Shown: in pieces, positions 13,403-24,973 of the stretch
Layout: every line of letters starts with the position of its first letter
Numbering within the stretch: the stretch's first letter is position 1
Assembly (NCBI GenBank): GCA_013397865.1
Contig: VZTI01002066.1
Coordinates: 319,412-383,411 of the forward strand
DNA: 64,000 nt
Reading direction: 5' to 3'
From: Struthidea cinerea
Lineage: Eukaryota; Chordata; Aves; Passeriformes; Corcoracidae
Position numbers and translations under genes: made by a program
The notes under the pieces: model-generated
Database searches by the model: none
The model's input: only the letters and a program-made list of their open reading frames with translations
What the model was told of the DNA's origin: nothing

Positions 13403-13636
13403 TCCATCTTTTGTCCTTTATTTCCTCTACATTTTCTTATGCCTAATCCCCAACCAGCACAAATGCTCTTACGGATATAAATGCAAGCAGCTATTTAAAC
13501 TCAGTAACTCAATTAATTCCCCTTGGACAAAATCAGCTCACATATTAGCATCTTTCCTGATCTAGAGTTGCCAATGGATCCCTGTGCACTATCCCTCCTT
13601 CCCTCCTCAGAAAGACACCACCTCCTTATGTCAGAG

Positions 13637-14261
13637 TGTATTGGGTCTGGCAGAGGTGGAGTTCATTCTCCCACAGCAGCCCTCACAGTGTGTGCTTTGC
13701 ATTAGTAGCTGGAAAGGTGTTGACAACACAGCAGTGCCTTGGTTGCTGCTGAGCAGTGCTGGCACAGCACCAGCCTCTCTCTCCAACATTCCACCCCACA
13801 CAGGCCAGGAGGCTGGGGGTGGGCAGGATCATGGGAGGGGACACGGCTGGGACAGCCGACCCAAACTCACCAAAGGGATATTCCACACCACAGGATGTCT
13901 GTCCAGGGACAAAACCTAAGGGAAAGGAGAAGGAAGGTGTGGCATTCACTGCTTGTGGTGTTCGCCTTTTGGAGCATCTGCTATGTGTATCGAAGCCCAG
14001 CTTCCCAGGAAGTGGCCAGACATCGCTTGCTGCTGGGAAGTAGAAAATAAAATCCTTTGTGTATTTTATGTTCTGGTTTGTGTTTTTGTTTCTTTTTTCT
14101 GTGCTTGCATGCCCAAAAGATTTGCTTTAGCTTTATTTGTGCTTTTACAGTGCTGCGCTCTGTATTGGTAGGTAGCATGTACACCACACGGAGTGAATGC
14201 TCCTGGCGGTTGCCTACAAAAGAGTATTCCTGATGCTTTTTTGTTCTCAGCAGAATTAACA
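13637..14261 (+). mobile_element. Solo LTR, avian ERVL-type family A, plus strand
   Basis: The left end (TGTATTGGGTCTGGC) aligns base for base with the start of a common avian ERVL-type LTR. The following blocks keep its order: 'gtgttgacaacacag', 'tgctgagcagtgctgg', 'gggacacggctgggacagc', 'gacccaaactcaccaaaggg', 'gatattccacaccac' and 'gggaagtagaaaataaaatc'. A 5-bp duplication, CAGAG, lies at 13632-13636 and 14262-14266 outside TG...CA ends, as expected for a solo LTR left after recombination. The last ~60 bp match the family only loosely, so the right boundary rests mainly on the duplication. The TATA segment that should follow 'gatattcc' is deleted, so the LTR promoter is probably dead. Confidence 0.78.
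13815..13840 (+). other. G-quadruplex motif inside LTR
   Basis: Four G runs of 5, 3, 3 and 4 bases are separated by loops of 1, 9 and 1 bases, which fits the standard quadruplex rule. It lies in the U3 part of the plus-strand LTR and comes with the element's GC-rich U3. Confidence 0.6.
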
Positions 14262-14961
14262 CAGAGGGGTTTTTTCCCCATGGGCTCTGGGAAATCTCCC
14301 TGAAAGTGAAAGTATTTGTTCCTCATGGCAGGAATCAGCCCCAGACAAAATGCAAGGGAAGCCTCTTCCTGATGCGAGGCCTGTAATAACATGTTTGTAA
14401 ACATCCAGCTTTAAATTTACCAAAAGGTGTCCTTTTAAAAAAATATCCAATGAGTAGCTCTGAAGCTGTTAGCACATAATCAGAAACAGTACATAGAGTC
14501 ACACAGAGACAAGAGTAGCCGATGGAAGCCTTACGTCTTTGGGAAAGGCAGTAAAATATGCTGTCATTTTTACAAAATACAGGAAAATAGAAAGAAGTTA
14601 CGCTCCTAAAAACAATAGAAGCACACTCATATGTGGTAAATGACTAAGTATTTATGAAGTAATTAATTAATCTACCATTAAAGTAAAAACAAACCTTGAA
14701 ACAGTAAAGACTAACATTTCAGCATGGCTTTGAGGATGGGAACTGATAAAAGTATTAAAATCGTAAATAAAATCAGTGTTGCAAGACCCAAGACCCCGGG
14801 CTACTCTTACACCCAGAACAGTTTATCCATGGGGAATATATTTAACTTTATACAAGAAAAAAGGATTTCATTCATGAAAGAAGCCAAAAAGAAGAAAATA
14901 TTAAATTGGAAGCTTGATCTCCCCAGGCAGCTTGATCTCTCCCAGCCCCGGCATCAATCCT
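14262..14961. other. Unique sequence with an 18-bp tandem pair
   Basis: No gene is seen. A short imperfect tandem duplication based on 'gcttgatct' lies at 14912-14929 and 14930-14947, just before the CR1 remnant. Confidence 0.6.
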
Positions 14962-15040
14962 CATGGAATAGAATCATAGTGTGCTTTGGGTTGGAATGCA
15001 CTTTTGAAATCACCAGGTTCCTACCTCCCTGTCATAGGGG
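14962..15040 (-). mobile_element. CR1 LINE 3' end remnant, minus strand
   Basis: The plus strand carries the inverted CR1 tail, 'gaatagaatcatag', followed by 'ctttgggttggaatgcac' and a degraded 'cctccctgtcatag' block. Only about 80 bp of the 3' UTR remain, the commonest form of CR1 relic. Confidence 0.8.
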
Positions 15041-15477
15041 AAATCTATAGATCTGCTAAGTAACACTAACCAGGGAAAAAGTAATTTAATAGCCAGATTT
15101 TTGCTTGTCGTTCAGTTTTCTTTACTGTAAGAGGGGGAAAGATTCTGCTACATTTCATGTAAACCTCTTTCGATAAGATTAGTGTTTTCCCAGCTGCTAT
15201 CTCAGCTTCTGAAGAGATTGAAATGCAAAGAATGATAACAGCAGTTACATCTGCAGAACATTTGCTGCCTTGAGAGAGCTGACCCTGTGGCTGGTCTGGA
15301 GCTGCAATCAAGAAAATGGAGGTGGAACAAGCAGAGTTAAAGGCAAGTACAGGCAAATGTATAACAAGTTCCTTCTGTCTATAGCTTGTGCTAGTTCAGG
15401 AAGGCCAGCAATGACATAGAAGTGTGGTTTTGTACAGTGCTTTATAATTCCTGTGGATGCTATAATTGCTAATTATA

Positions 15478-15511
15478 ATATGTCCTATTATAATTAGGAC
15501 ATATGGTCCTA
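15478..15511. repeat. Perfect 10-bp inverted repeat with a competing third arm
   Basis: ATATGTCCTA at 15478-15487 and TAGGACATAT at 15495-15504 are exact reverse complements with a 7-base loop. The middle TAGGAC (15495-15500) can instead pair with GTCCTA at 15506-15511 across a 5-base loop. It sits in very AT-rich sequence. No function is implied by the sequence alone. Confidence 0.85.
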
Positions 15512-15954
15512 ACGAGGAACACATCAACAACAAAGTATTATAACCTGCAATCATTTCTTTCCTTGCTCAACTGCTAAAACATCTGTGTTAGGTAAATGAA
15601 TTTTTCTGCCTGACTGTGGATGCTAGAAAGCAATCAGAAGACATTCTTAATTTTACCTGAAAACCTGCTTTCTTTGTTGGTAGGTAAAGTGAGTAGATCA
15701 GTAAGAAAAAATCTGCATCATTTCACTGACATAAAAGTGGTTTCTGAGTTGTTTTAATGAGCTAAGAAACTGGCCTGTGCACCCACGTGAGGAATCCAAA
15801 GGCGTAGGGGCCAGGAGAACCTCTTCGACAGTGAGAAGATGCTGTGAGTAGTCAGAATTGCTGTTGAAATGGTGAAAACTGTCTGCAGTTATACAAGAAG
15901 TGAAAATTTTATCTAACAGCTCAGGCATCACCTAATTTTGGTGTTACCAGAGTG

Positions 15955-16026
15955 ATTTCATATTATTTCAGATTTCATATTATTTCATATTAGCTCAACC
16001 GTATGTTATTTCATTTTAGCTCAAAT
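15955..16026 (+). repeat. Imperfect AT-rich tandem repeat
   Basis: Units built on 'ttatttcatattagctca' and 'tttcatattatttca' recur several times, with one longer pair ending in 'tagctcaa'. This is local slippage-type duplication. Confidence 0.75.
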
Positions 16027-17254
16027 GAAGTGCTCAATGTAGTATTCTGGCTGACTCTTTGAGATAGATCTGTGACAAGAAAAGGTAATATATTTGTCTA
16101 AATTAATAAAACTGGCAGGAAATTAGGAACTGAAGGTGACCTGTGGAACCGAATTGACTGCAGAAACCAGTTGATACTAGCTGACTGCTGAATCAGGCTC
16201 AGCCAGCTGACATTTTGAGTTCAATTTACACCCGTTAAAAAAATTTTGCCTTAAAACAAAAAGCTTGAGAGAGAAGGAATTGGAGGAAACAATGCAATGT
16301 GTAACAGCAGAAGTCTGCATTTCATTTCCACATTTTTCTTCAGGGAAAGAAGACTGTGTGTCACTCACCTGTGGCCAGTGCTCAGACCCAAGGCAAACAT
16401 GAGAGTCTGATGGGATGTAGCTGTCTGCAGACTGAACAGAAATGACACCCTGGAAGTAAAGGAGCTGTTTTCTAGCCTTCCAGTGGTTCAAACAAAGACA
16501 ATTGAGATGAGAAATCTCTGAAATCACTTTAGCTTTATTGAGCAGTTTGGAAATCTTGAGTAAACCAGGAGATTTCTTAGCAGTTGCAGAGGCAGTGGGA
16601 GAGCACACAGCAGTGTGAGCAAAGGAGAGACCTCACAATGTTTCCAGAAGGTGCTCTTTTAAAGCCTCCAGCCTGTGACCATGTCACAGTCTTCACAGCC
16701 TTTTTTCAGAAAAAGGAACGTTTCAGCGCTCAGAGAACAGGTTGTTAGGAAATTAGCACCTTTCCAATGGCAAGATGCAGGAATTTTATGGAAAGGAGTC
16801 TGTTGGGGAGGCCAGTGGGATGGTTTTAATTGCAGTAAAGCCCGTGCTTTTTGTGCCAGGTATCAGGAAGGCTGATGATCTTCATGCAGCACACGGGCTG
16901 CATCACATCAAGAGAGAACCTAATGCGTAAAGCATGAGGCAGCAATCTGGAGGACATAAACTCTAATTTTCATTTGATTGGACATGTAGTCAAGATCATG
17001 ACTACATCTCTTGATCCTGCTAGTCAGTGGTGGTATTTCTGCACGTCCTGGGATTACATAGACAGTAAATTCCACAGTGGTGTGACAGCTCATGCATCCA
17101 GACTGCTGAGCCCATGACTTTTAACATTGTGCTAGTGCTGTGGTACTCACCTATTGCTCCTCCTTGTGAACTCCTTTGAGAGTTAAGGAAACTGTTTTTC
17201 TCTTTTTACGTGAAAGAAGGTTGCACCAAGGTGCGTGTTGATCTATTTTCCTGG
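16027..17254. other. Unique sequence, no gene supported
   Basis: A 143-codon minus-strand frame lies at 16177-16608. It has no recognisable domain, and a window of this size is expected to hold one or two frames of that length by chance. Confidence 0.5.
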
Positions 17255-17537
17255 GTAGCAAATGTTAGGACGAGGGGAAAAAAACAGGTTGTGCAAGGGG
17301 AAGTTTAGATTGGATGTTGGGAAATATTTAATCACTGAAAGGGTTGTCAAGCATTTGGAACAGGCTCCCCAGGGGAGTGCTTGAGTCACTATCCCTGGAG
17401 GGATGTAAAAGCTGTGTAGATATGGCACAAAGGGACATGGCTTCATCACGGACATGGCAGTGTTGGGTTAACAGTTTGACTGGATGATCCTAGAGATCTT
17501 TTCCAACTTAAATGATTCTGTGATTCTGGGATTCTAT
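17255..17537 (+). mobile_element. CR1 LINE 3' end, plus strand
   Basis: Sense-orientation CR1 3' UTR. Its blocks appear in order: 'ttaggacgagggg', 'gtttagattggatgttggg', 'gaaagggttgtcaagcattt', 'ggaacaggctccccagggga', 'tatccctggagggatgtaaa', 'gactggatgatcctagagat' and 'cttttccaacttaaatg'. It ends in the characteristic 8-mer tail with three GATTCT-type units. About 280 bp is retained, 5'-truncated. Confidence 0.95.
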
Positions 17538-18067
17538 TATGACTCATTTGCCACCATCTCATACTGCTGGCATTTTTTCAAGTGCATGGTAAGTGTGTCT
17601 GCCTCCAAAAGGCTCCTATTTTATAGACAATAGATGGATGGAATGGAACGGAATCTCAGTGCACAACCTAAGGAAACAGCTTTTCTCATGCAGACATAGA
17701 GCAGAGCTTTAAATGCAGGTATCTGAATTCAATTTAGTGTTTGAGCTGATGGCATTTTCAGCCTGACTGTATTTCTTCTTGCTTCTGATTCATTGACTTC
17801 TAGGGAAAATCTGGGAAAAAGAGGGTACTGAAAGCAGTTGAATGAACCTGACAATTAAGGTCAATTTATAAAAACCTCTTGAGAAGATGTGACAGAAGAG
17901 CTTTTTGTACCTTTGGAAATGTATAATTTCCAATGACAAAGCTAAATGGACAAAATAAGAAGCTGGGATAAGATTGGAAGGCACAGCTGTGACATCTGTA
18001 TGTGTGCACAGCTAAACACTTGGTACCACAACCCTTTCAGAATGGAACTCATCACCTAACCCCTCTT
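17538..18067. other. Unique sequence, no gene seen
   Basis: Nothing recognisable lies between two CR1 tails. Confidence 0.5.
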
Positions 18068-18118
18068 CATGGTTGGACTCAATGATCTCAAAGGTCTCTT
18101 CCAATCTAAAATATTCTA
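18068..18118 (+). mobile_element. Short CR1 3' tail relic, plus strand
   Basis: The blocks 'catggttggactcaatgatc' and 'aaaggtctcttccaatctaa', followed by 'atattctagg', match the last ~50 bp of a sense CR1. Nothing further upstream is recognisable, so this is a severely truncated insertion. Confidence 0.75.
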
Positions 18119-18865
18119 GGTTTTCTTTCTGGTCACTCACAAGCCACTCCACTCATTTATCTCTTGATGCAAGTAAGTAAGCAATCCTAGCTTATCCCAC
18201 TTACTAGGAAAACAGAATAGGTTTTTACTCTCAGTTATCTGGAATTGACCATGAGAAATAAAATGAGATGAAGTACTGAATATAGAAAAGCGAGGTCATG
18301 AATCACTTTATGAATTCAAAACCCCATCCACAGATAGCACTGTATGTAAACTTACAATCTATTATCATTTCCCCACCTACCCCCCTGTTATTTCCTGTTT
18401 GAACAGATATTTTTCCAAGTAATTTTCAGCTTCTTCCAAAATAATCTGTGTCTGTGTTGTGATTGTCTGTCTTAGTTCTGACTCCTTTTTGCACAGTTGA
18501 GGTCTTGTGCAAGTCTTCACTGCAGCACGTCATGAACTTTACAGTATTATTCATATACACAGTATCTGTGGTGATGGGTAGGCTTCCCAGGTACTGTCTG
18601 GTAACTTGCTTGAAGGTGGGTAGTTGACCCTGACTCACGCTAGCAATTGGCGTGAACGCTCTAAACTGGTCCTTTAACCATATTTGTTGGGTTCATGGGG
18701 GTTGCCTGCCTTGGCATCGAGAGAAGAACTTTTCATTGTGCACCATTTTCGTTGTTCTTGCTTTGCCCTGTTAAAAGGAACTGCTTTGCTACCCCAGACC
18801 CTGCACACAGTCTGGCACTATCATCGACAGCACCTCCTCAGTGTTGCCTTCAAAACACCTGATAG
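18119..18865. other. Unique sequence, no gene seen
   Basis: No recognisable repeat, RNA gene or exon. Confidence 0.5.
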
Positions 18866-18870
18866 CTGGC

Positions 18871-19316
18871 TGTCATGATTCTAAGCCCAGCTGGAGATGA
18901 AACACGATGCAACCACCCACTCAACCCCATGACATTTCCCACCTCCCCAGTGGAACGAGGAGGAGGATCAAAATAAAATTTGTATCTTGAGATTAGAACA
19001 GTTTAATAAGTGAAAATAAAGTAAGAGACAGTAATAATGGGAAATTATAATAATAATGATAACAAAATGGAAAAACAAGTGTTGCAGAAAGGAATTGCTC
19101 ACCACCTGCTATGCTCCCTCCCAGTTCCTTCTGCATATTCCCTCAGTGGCAGAGCATCAGACAAGGAAAAAAAAGTCCTTGATTTAGAATAAACAAGACT
19201 TAGCAGAAGCCCAAAACATCAGTGTGTTATCAACACCATTCTCATTCCAAATCCAAACGCAGCACTGTAACAACTACTGGGAATAAACTGACTCTACCCT
19301 AGCTATAACCAGGACA
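18871..19316 (-). mobile_element. Solo LTR, avian ERVL-type family A, minus strand
   Basis: The element begins TGTCATG and ends AGGACA on the plus strand and is flanked by an exact 5-bp duplication, CTGGC, at 18866-18870 and 19317-19321. Internal blocks are those of the family seen at 13637-14261, inverted: 'aagcccagctggagatgaa', 'cagtttaataagtg', an AAT-rich stretch near 19030-19065, 'gtgttatcaacaccattctc' and 'ctagctataaccaggaca'. At 446 bp it is shorter than the ~600 bp of the family because most of the central U3-R part is missing. TG...CA ends plus duplication define a solo LTR formed by recombination. ERVL-type assignment rests on remembered family sequence and the 5-bp duplication. Confidence 0.92.
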
Positions 19317-19321
19317 CTGGC

Positions 19322-22300
19322 GTATGCAGCGTGGCTTGAACTTGAAGTCAGTATTGATGGGACACCCATGTATGTCAGCAGAAGGCTTTCCAGAACAGGA
19401 GAAGATGTGGTAGTGTGTTCATAGGGTGTCTGAGACTGGCTGCCAGCAGTTGCTACACCTCCATGTTTACGTCATAATGATGTCACCACAGGATGCCGTC
19501 CCACCAGAAGAACAGGGCCCACCACATAGTTTCTGCTGACACTGGCCAGAGCATCCTTTCCCACAAGTTGAAAGGGTTCATGTCCACAGACTTGGCTCTG
19601 AGAGACCCCTGGAAATTATGGCTATAAGTCTTCATAAACTCTCATAATGCATCAGTGTAGCACAAAAGTATTGCATGTGGTAAAATAAATCCCATGTCTT
19701 TGTTCCAAGTGTCATGTTGAAATGTTCTAGAAATACTCCACTTATTACTAGTAGGAAAATGGTGTACATTGTTTAAAGCTTCATTTAAAAATTATTTTCT
19801 CTTATCAGTCTGAATTTCTGAGGTGCATGGCCACCAGCTAAAACAGTTTTAAAAGCTGAGTTTTTAAACTCTGAATGGTTCAGAGCTTGTTTTACCTTTT
19901 GAACTGATGTTCAGGCATGTTTGTCCAATATGTATGGCACTATAAAGATGTACTTAACACCACTGTTACAGGTGAAAAAACATTGCATATTATCAAGTCT
20001 GCCTGCCACTGCACATTCAACTCTGCCGTAATCACCTGGTCCTCTAAAGGGGTTTCTTGCCACCTTGAGTAACCTTTAAATTCCTGGTTTGAAAGCCAGA
20101 TTGCCAGGTTGCCACTTGCCCTCTGTTCAGAGTAACAATTTATATCTGCCAAGTCTTCTGCCTTCCCAGGAACACAATGAATGTATTTCAAAGGAAGCAG
20201 TGATGCAGGCATGTCTGCAACCTACGATTGTGTTAGAAATGCCATGTTTGACAATCATTTGAGCTCATGTACAGAAAAACTTTAAAAGAGCATGTAAGGG
20301 GAGTTGTTAGTTAACCTCCTTCAATCTTTTCCCCCAGAATGTCTTTGTCCCATCTATGTCCATTCCTCTTTCTGTGACTGTGCCAGGCCCCGGACATGAA
20401 TGTCAGCAAATCATGACATACTTCTTACTTCTTCCTCCTTAGTCAGTCATCTGGAGCTTTTTGAAACTTTCCATTAGGTTAGAAACTTTCTATAAGGTCA
20501 CTGACTTAAGGATAAGGAAACAAATTTTGCACAAGCCTGCACAGCGTAGTGGTCATACAGGTAGCTTTAAGAATGACCTGCAACTTGGGAAAGGGGAGCT
20601 CATCCAGACCACCTTCTCTCTCTGTGTGAAACTTACTGAAAATTGCACTTTCCAGTTCTTAGGCCCATTGGCCAGTTCTCCCAGCTTGTGTGGTCTGTGT
20701 CAGAAAGACTTTAGGGGCTTTTTGTTGTGGCGTGTCCTCCCTCACCACCATCCTCTTCCTCTGACACTGGCTTTTGTCTGTTTTCCATTTTCATGTGCAT
20801 TGTGGTCTGTGTGAAACCCACCCAAAGTCTTCCCAAGCCATACTGTACAATCCCCCAGCTCGACTGTGGCTGGATGCTGGCCTCTTGGTTCAGCTCAAAG
20901 ATTTGATTTCTTCTGTGCCTTCCTGGGGTTGCACAGGGAGCACCCTGAGCTGCCTTAGAGGATGGGTGCACAGCCCAAGTCATGCTGTATCTTATTCGTG
21001 TCTCCCTTTCCCATAATGCCCACTCTCCTCCTGCCCTCCCCCTGAACTTTGAAGGCTTGTCCAGCTGCTTTGTAAAGCAGGGTGGGCACCGAACATCTGT
21101 TGTACTTTTAATTGCTTTCTATTCACAGTCAGAGTTCAGTTATTAATGTCCCTAGCTCTGATTAAAGAATGATTTCTACTGGTTATAAATCTCCTACATT
21201 CTTAGGAATATATGCATGTATATTTAATTTATGTCTTTATGTATCTATATACAGAAATATTTGTGCTATACACAGGTATGGTGGAGCCAAGACACAGGCA
21301 AACACAGTCCAGTATGAAAACATCAGGGGCACTACAGTTAAACAAATGGAGGCTATTTGCCATGAAATTGCAGCTGAAAGATGTGGATCCTTGCATATTT
21401 AATGTATGGGCTTTCTTGCTATGAAATTCTTATAGAGTAGATAGGAAGGGAGGGACATCTGGTGCTGCCAACCAGTCAGAGGGCAGCCTGTGAGCACTTG
21501 GGGTATCAAGTGTTTCCAAATTGTGACAAAAAGAGGTGGAGCACACAAACTTCAGGACTGGAAGAGGGGAGGGATCTTTGGGACATGTGGCTGCATGCAG
21601 GATAAGAAGTGTAATTGTAGTACTTTGGTGTGTCCTACCTTGTTATTCAAACGGTTAACCTCTTGATTCCAGTTGCTTTTCAAGCTGCCTCTTGGGAAAG
21701 GGACATGTTTCCATAATTTTTATCAGCAGAATTCCAAAGGAGTGTGAGAGAGAAGTCGGTATTTTTTTCTGGGACAGAGTTCATCTGACCTACTTTGCTA
21801 CTTTAGGCTGACGATAAAGTGAGTCTCACTCACATGGAGTCACCTACTTGCTAGATATTTAAAGTTATGTAAGGTGAAACGTCTTAGCCCTGGGAAACTA
21901 CCCAGGAATGAGACCTCATTAACACCTCCACTGCAGGAAAAAGTATGAATGAGTTGTAGCACTCTGCCAGACAATCAAGGATACCTCCAGGATACAAAAA
22001 AAAATAGAATAGTAAGTTGTTATGATTTCAAGAACAGTTTTAAGCTGCAGAAGTTTGTATCTCAGGAAAAGGGCCTAGGACATTTCTGGCTATGAAAATA
22101 TGTATAACAAATCCTGAGACACCTTGGTGCTTGTGTAGATTTATTGTACATGAAAAAAAAAGCAGCTACATTTAGTCTGGGGTCTTCAGGTTGCCTCCTG
22201 TACCTCCTTTCACTCAAAGCCATTTAGGGAACACTCCGGCCAAGCTAACTGTGGTTAGAATACAAGGTCTCTGTAGGAGACTGTGAAGTCTCTTGGGATC

Positions 22301-22780
22301 CCTTAATTGCTTGAGTATGGCATGAGTAAGGCACAACAATGACTTTTCTTGTTTCGTCTCTTATCTTCATTACCTTTCACCTAGAGCTTAAGGCAGAAAG
22401 TCAAGCGTGCAACTAAGGGAGTTTCACAGGTTTCCTAAGAGTGAAATGGGGAAGACAGTTATTAATTTTTTTAACATTCCCCAATCTTATCACATGCTGT
22501 GTGCTCTATGGAAGCTAATAGCATGCTCTTTATCTTTTAACTAATGCTTGTTATTTTTAAAAATCTTGCAGCTGATGAATGCCTGCCAGGAGACAAATTT
22601 TTTCTGCACAGTGGTAAGGAATATTATTCTTTTGTTGAATCATAAGCCTTTAATGTCTGCCAACAGACTGTGAACCAGCTGTCGGCAAGGTGTAGAGCAG
22701 AGTCTCTCCTTTTGGTTCTAGATTGTGGTTGGAGGAGGAAATACAAGCTCTACAAAGGACAGGATGTTTCCAAATTACGA
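19322..22780. other. Unique sequence, no gene seen
   Basis: No family recognised. Frames at 20461-20814 and 20711-20983 oppose each other and have no domain. A poly(A) run of 9 occurs near 22153. Confidence 0.5.
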
Positions 22781-22932
22781 TAGTGGTGGTGGTGGTGGGG
22801 TGCGTGTTTTTTTTTCTGGTTTGTATTTTTGGGGTTTTTGGGGAGAGGGGACTGGGGGTTTGAGGTGTTTCGCGGTTGGGTTTTTTTTGTTTGTTTGTTT
22901 GTTTTGGTTGGTTGGCTTGGTTTTGTTTTTTT
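22781..22932 (+). repeat. G/T-rich low-complexity tract
   Basis: The tract starts with (GGT)n at 22783-22800, passes through T9 and G-rich segments, and ends with (TTTG)n at about 22885-22905 and GGTT units. The plus strand has almost no A or C. The 98-codon frame through it is compositional. Confidence 0.9.
22831..22858 (+). other. Strong G-quadruplex motif
   Basis: Four G runs of 4, 4, 4 and 5 bases are separated by loops of 5 (all T), 3 (AGA) and 3 (ACT) bases. This satisfies even the strict G4 rule with four-base runs and short loops. It is embedded in the G/T-rich tract. Confidence 0.85.
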
Positions 22933-23780
22933 TCTGCATGTTATTGCAGAAACGTGTTTACAAAATGAATGTATGTAGGGAAGTGCACTTTCAATCTCAT
23001 GGTTGTATTAAATGTTTTTGACAGAATGTGGTCTCTTGCTGCTTCCTGCATAAACAGACCAAAGATCATTAGACAGAAATGAGTTATATGAAGCAGTAAC
23101 AAAATTGTAATGCACAGTGACATCTCTGGAAATAAGCAACTATAAATTAATTTAAGTTCTGTCTTATACTGAGGGTATGAATTAGAGTTCAAGATGAGTA
23201 AGGAAGTAAGACTTTTCAGTTATGCCCTCAAGATCATAAATCTTGGAGGCTCAAGCTATCCCTCATATAAAGTGATGCTGACACAGAGGTAAGAAATTAA
23301 GACTAAGCAGAGAAGAATGAGAGAAGACCCTTAGGTCTTAGAAAAGGAGGTCTCACAGAGCAGTTATATGGCTTTTCTGGGGAGGAAGATTGTGCCTTTA
23401 CTGTATGCATAGAGTGGTTTGATGACTGCCTGATGAATCTCATGGTGTACCACTGTGTGGTATTTTAATGACAGTCTGCTTCTGGTGGAATAGATCATCA
23501 TCCTTCACTAAAGGAGGCACACAGGGCTGCCTACCCTCCTAGTGTAGCAAACTTCAGTGATGTATTCCTCTGTGCATGATATTTTGCTCTATTACTGCAC
23601 TGGAGCTTTTTGTTCATGTAAAAAAGAAAAAGCTCTCTCACTTCAGTTACAGTCAGACTCCTGACATGTGAGGTCTGTTCACGTCACCCCAGCTTGTGAT
23701 ACTTTTTGGAGAAGCATCACTTACACAGAAACAGTCACTCAGTCACTTTCAGGTCTCAAAAGCTGTGCTGTGTGCCGGGG

Positions 23781-24311
23781 TCACTGTTGATCCACACGAA
23801 TCCCTTCCTTGGAACTGTTCAATCTTGAAATACGCACACAGGATTTTGGAAGCCCACCACCTTGGTTTTTACAATGCTTTGAATAGATAAGGGATGAATA
23901 TTTTTCAGTCTTTTCCCTGACAATTAGAAGATTTATCCTTGCCCCTTTTGTGTGTTCCTTGACCTGTTCTTTTGTTTTTGTCTTGATTTGCTTCACTTTG
24001 AAAAAAGAAAAACAGCTTTCAAGATCAAGAATAGTAACCCGTGAAGAGCCTACTGTGTCCAGAAGCAGCACATCTCCACAGTTTGCTACTGAGACTTCCC
24101 TGTTCTGTCCTGCCATCTGAGACCTGTGAACCCTGAAAACCCTAGTACCTTTGGTTGTATTTTTTGCTGCTGGAACTCCTGTGGACAGTAGCTGGTTTTT
24201 ACCTTTCTCTCTGGTATGCAGGTTTGTCAAATGACTGTGACTCATGTCTTCCTTGACTACAGCCAAGCCTTTAATGGTGGTTTTCTGCCACTGGGAGTGT
24301 TCAGATCTCAC
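23781..24311 (-). other. 176-codon open frame, unidentified
   Basis: This is the longest open frame in the window. The predicted product is Lys/Ser/Thr-rich with no signal peptide, membrane segment or domain I recognise. It begins 38 bp beyond the U5 end of the minus-strand LTR at 24349-25343 and reads in the same direction, so an LTR-initiated transcript would contain it. No primer-binding site follows the LTR, so it is not retroviral gag. By length alone a chance frame is plausible; most likely non-coding. Confidence 0.15.
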
Positions 24312-24493
24312 TGCTATGTGGCTTTGTAGTAAGTGCAGAAGTAGAAGTTGTTGCGATCCGGTTTAAACTCAGAAAAGCGAAGAAAGCTAAGTCTCTGTGC
24401 ATAAACTGGAAAGAACTTAGAAGGTTCAAAATATTCCCAGAAACAAGATTAAAACCAAACGAGGTTAGATGTTGTTGCCAAAAAATTGATGTA

Positions 24494-24501
24494 TTTTATT
24501 G
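24494..24501 (-). promoter_or_regulatory. LTR polyadenylation signal
   Basis: The plus strand reads 'attttattg', giving AATAAAA on the minus strand inside the LTR, about 260 bp downstream of its TATA box. Confidence 0.55.
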
Positions 24502-24757
24502 AATAGTAGAGAGGCAAAGAGAAGGGAAGAGAAAAGAAAGAAATAAGGAAATGGAAAAAAGAAGTGTGCATGGGGGGTTGGGGGAACAGGAAGAGGTGAC
24601 CGGGTTAGGTGGAAGCATATCACCCATCCGAGGGTCCCAACGACGTCTCATTGCTCTCCTCCGTCTGGTGGTGAGGGTCCCCTGCCGCCGCCATGGCCAC
24701 GCCGCCACACGCTGCCACACACCGCACGCCATCACATGCCACAGAGTACAGAATCCC

Positions 24758-24767
24758 ATGGATTAAT
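24758..24767 (-). promoter_or_regulatory. LTR TATA box
   Basis: The plus strand reads 'ttaatatac', giving GTATATTAA on the minus strand. It stands just upstream of the CG-rich leader, where an LTR promoter would be expected. Confidence 0.5.
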
Positions 24768-24947
24768 ATACACTTTGGGCCAGGTGGGAACGCCCACGTC
24801 TCCTTTGCAAGGGCTAGCTTGACCCACTGTCCCTTGCAACACTGAGGGTCTGTTGCATCATGTCTGGTGCTCTGGTGCAGGGTCTGGGGACCCCTTTGAG
24901 GGGAGCCCCTTTGATGGGCCATGACACCCCCTCTGCTGTGGATAAGC

Positions 24948-24973
24948 CTCCCCCCCCTCCTCCCCCCCACCCC
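24948..24973 (-). other. C-rich tract; quadruplex on the minus strand, i-motif on the plus
   Basis: C runs of 8, 2, 7 and 4 are separated by single bases. The runs of 8 and 7 can each supply two G3 runs on the minus strand. It lies in the U3 of the LTR and is the most C-dense point of the window. Confidence 0.6.

Noticed and set aside
13277..13480. Open frame encoding a Leu-Pro-Ser-Phe repeat
   Set aside because: It is a direct translation of the TTCC microsatellite.
16177..16608. 143-codon minus-strand frame as a gene
   Set aside because: No domain, no splice context, and about one or two frames of this length are expected by chance in 64 kb.
22725..23021. 98-codon Gly/Phe/Leu-rich frame
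   Set aside because: It crosses the G/T-rich low-complexity tract and has no other support.
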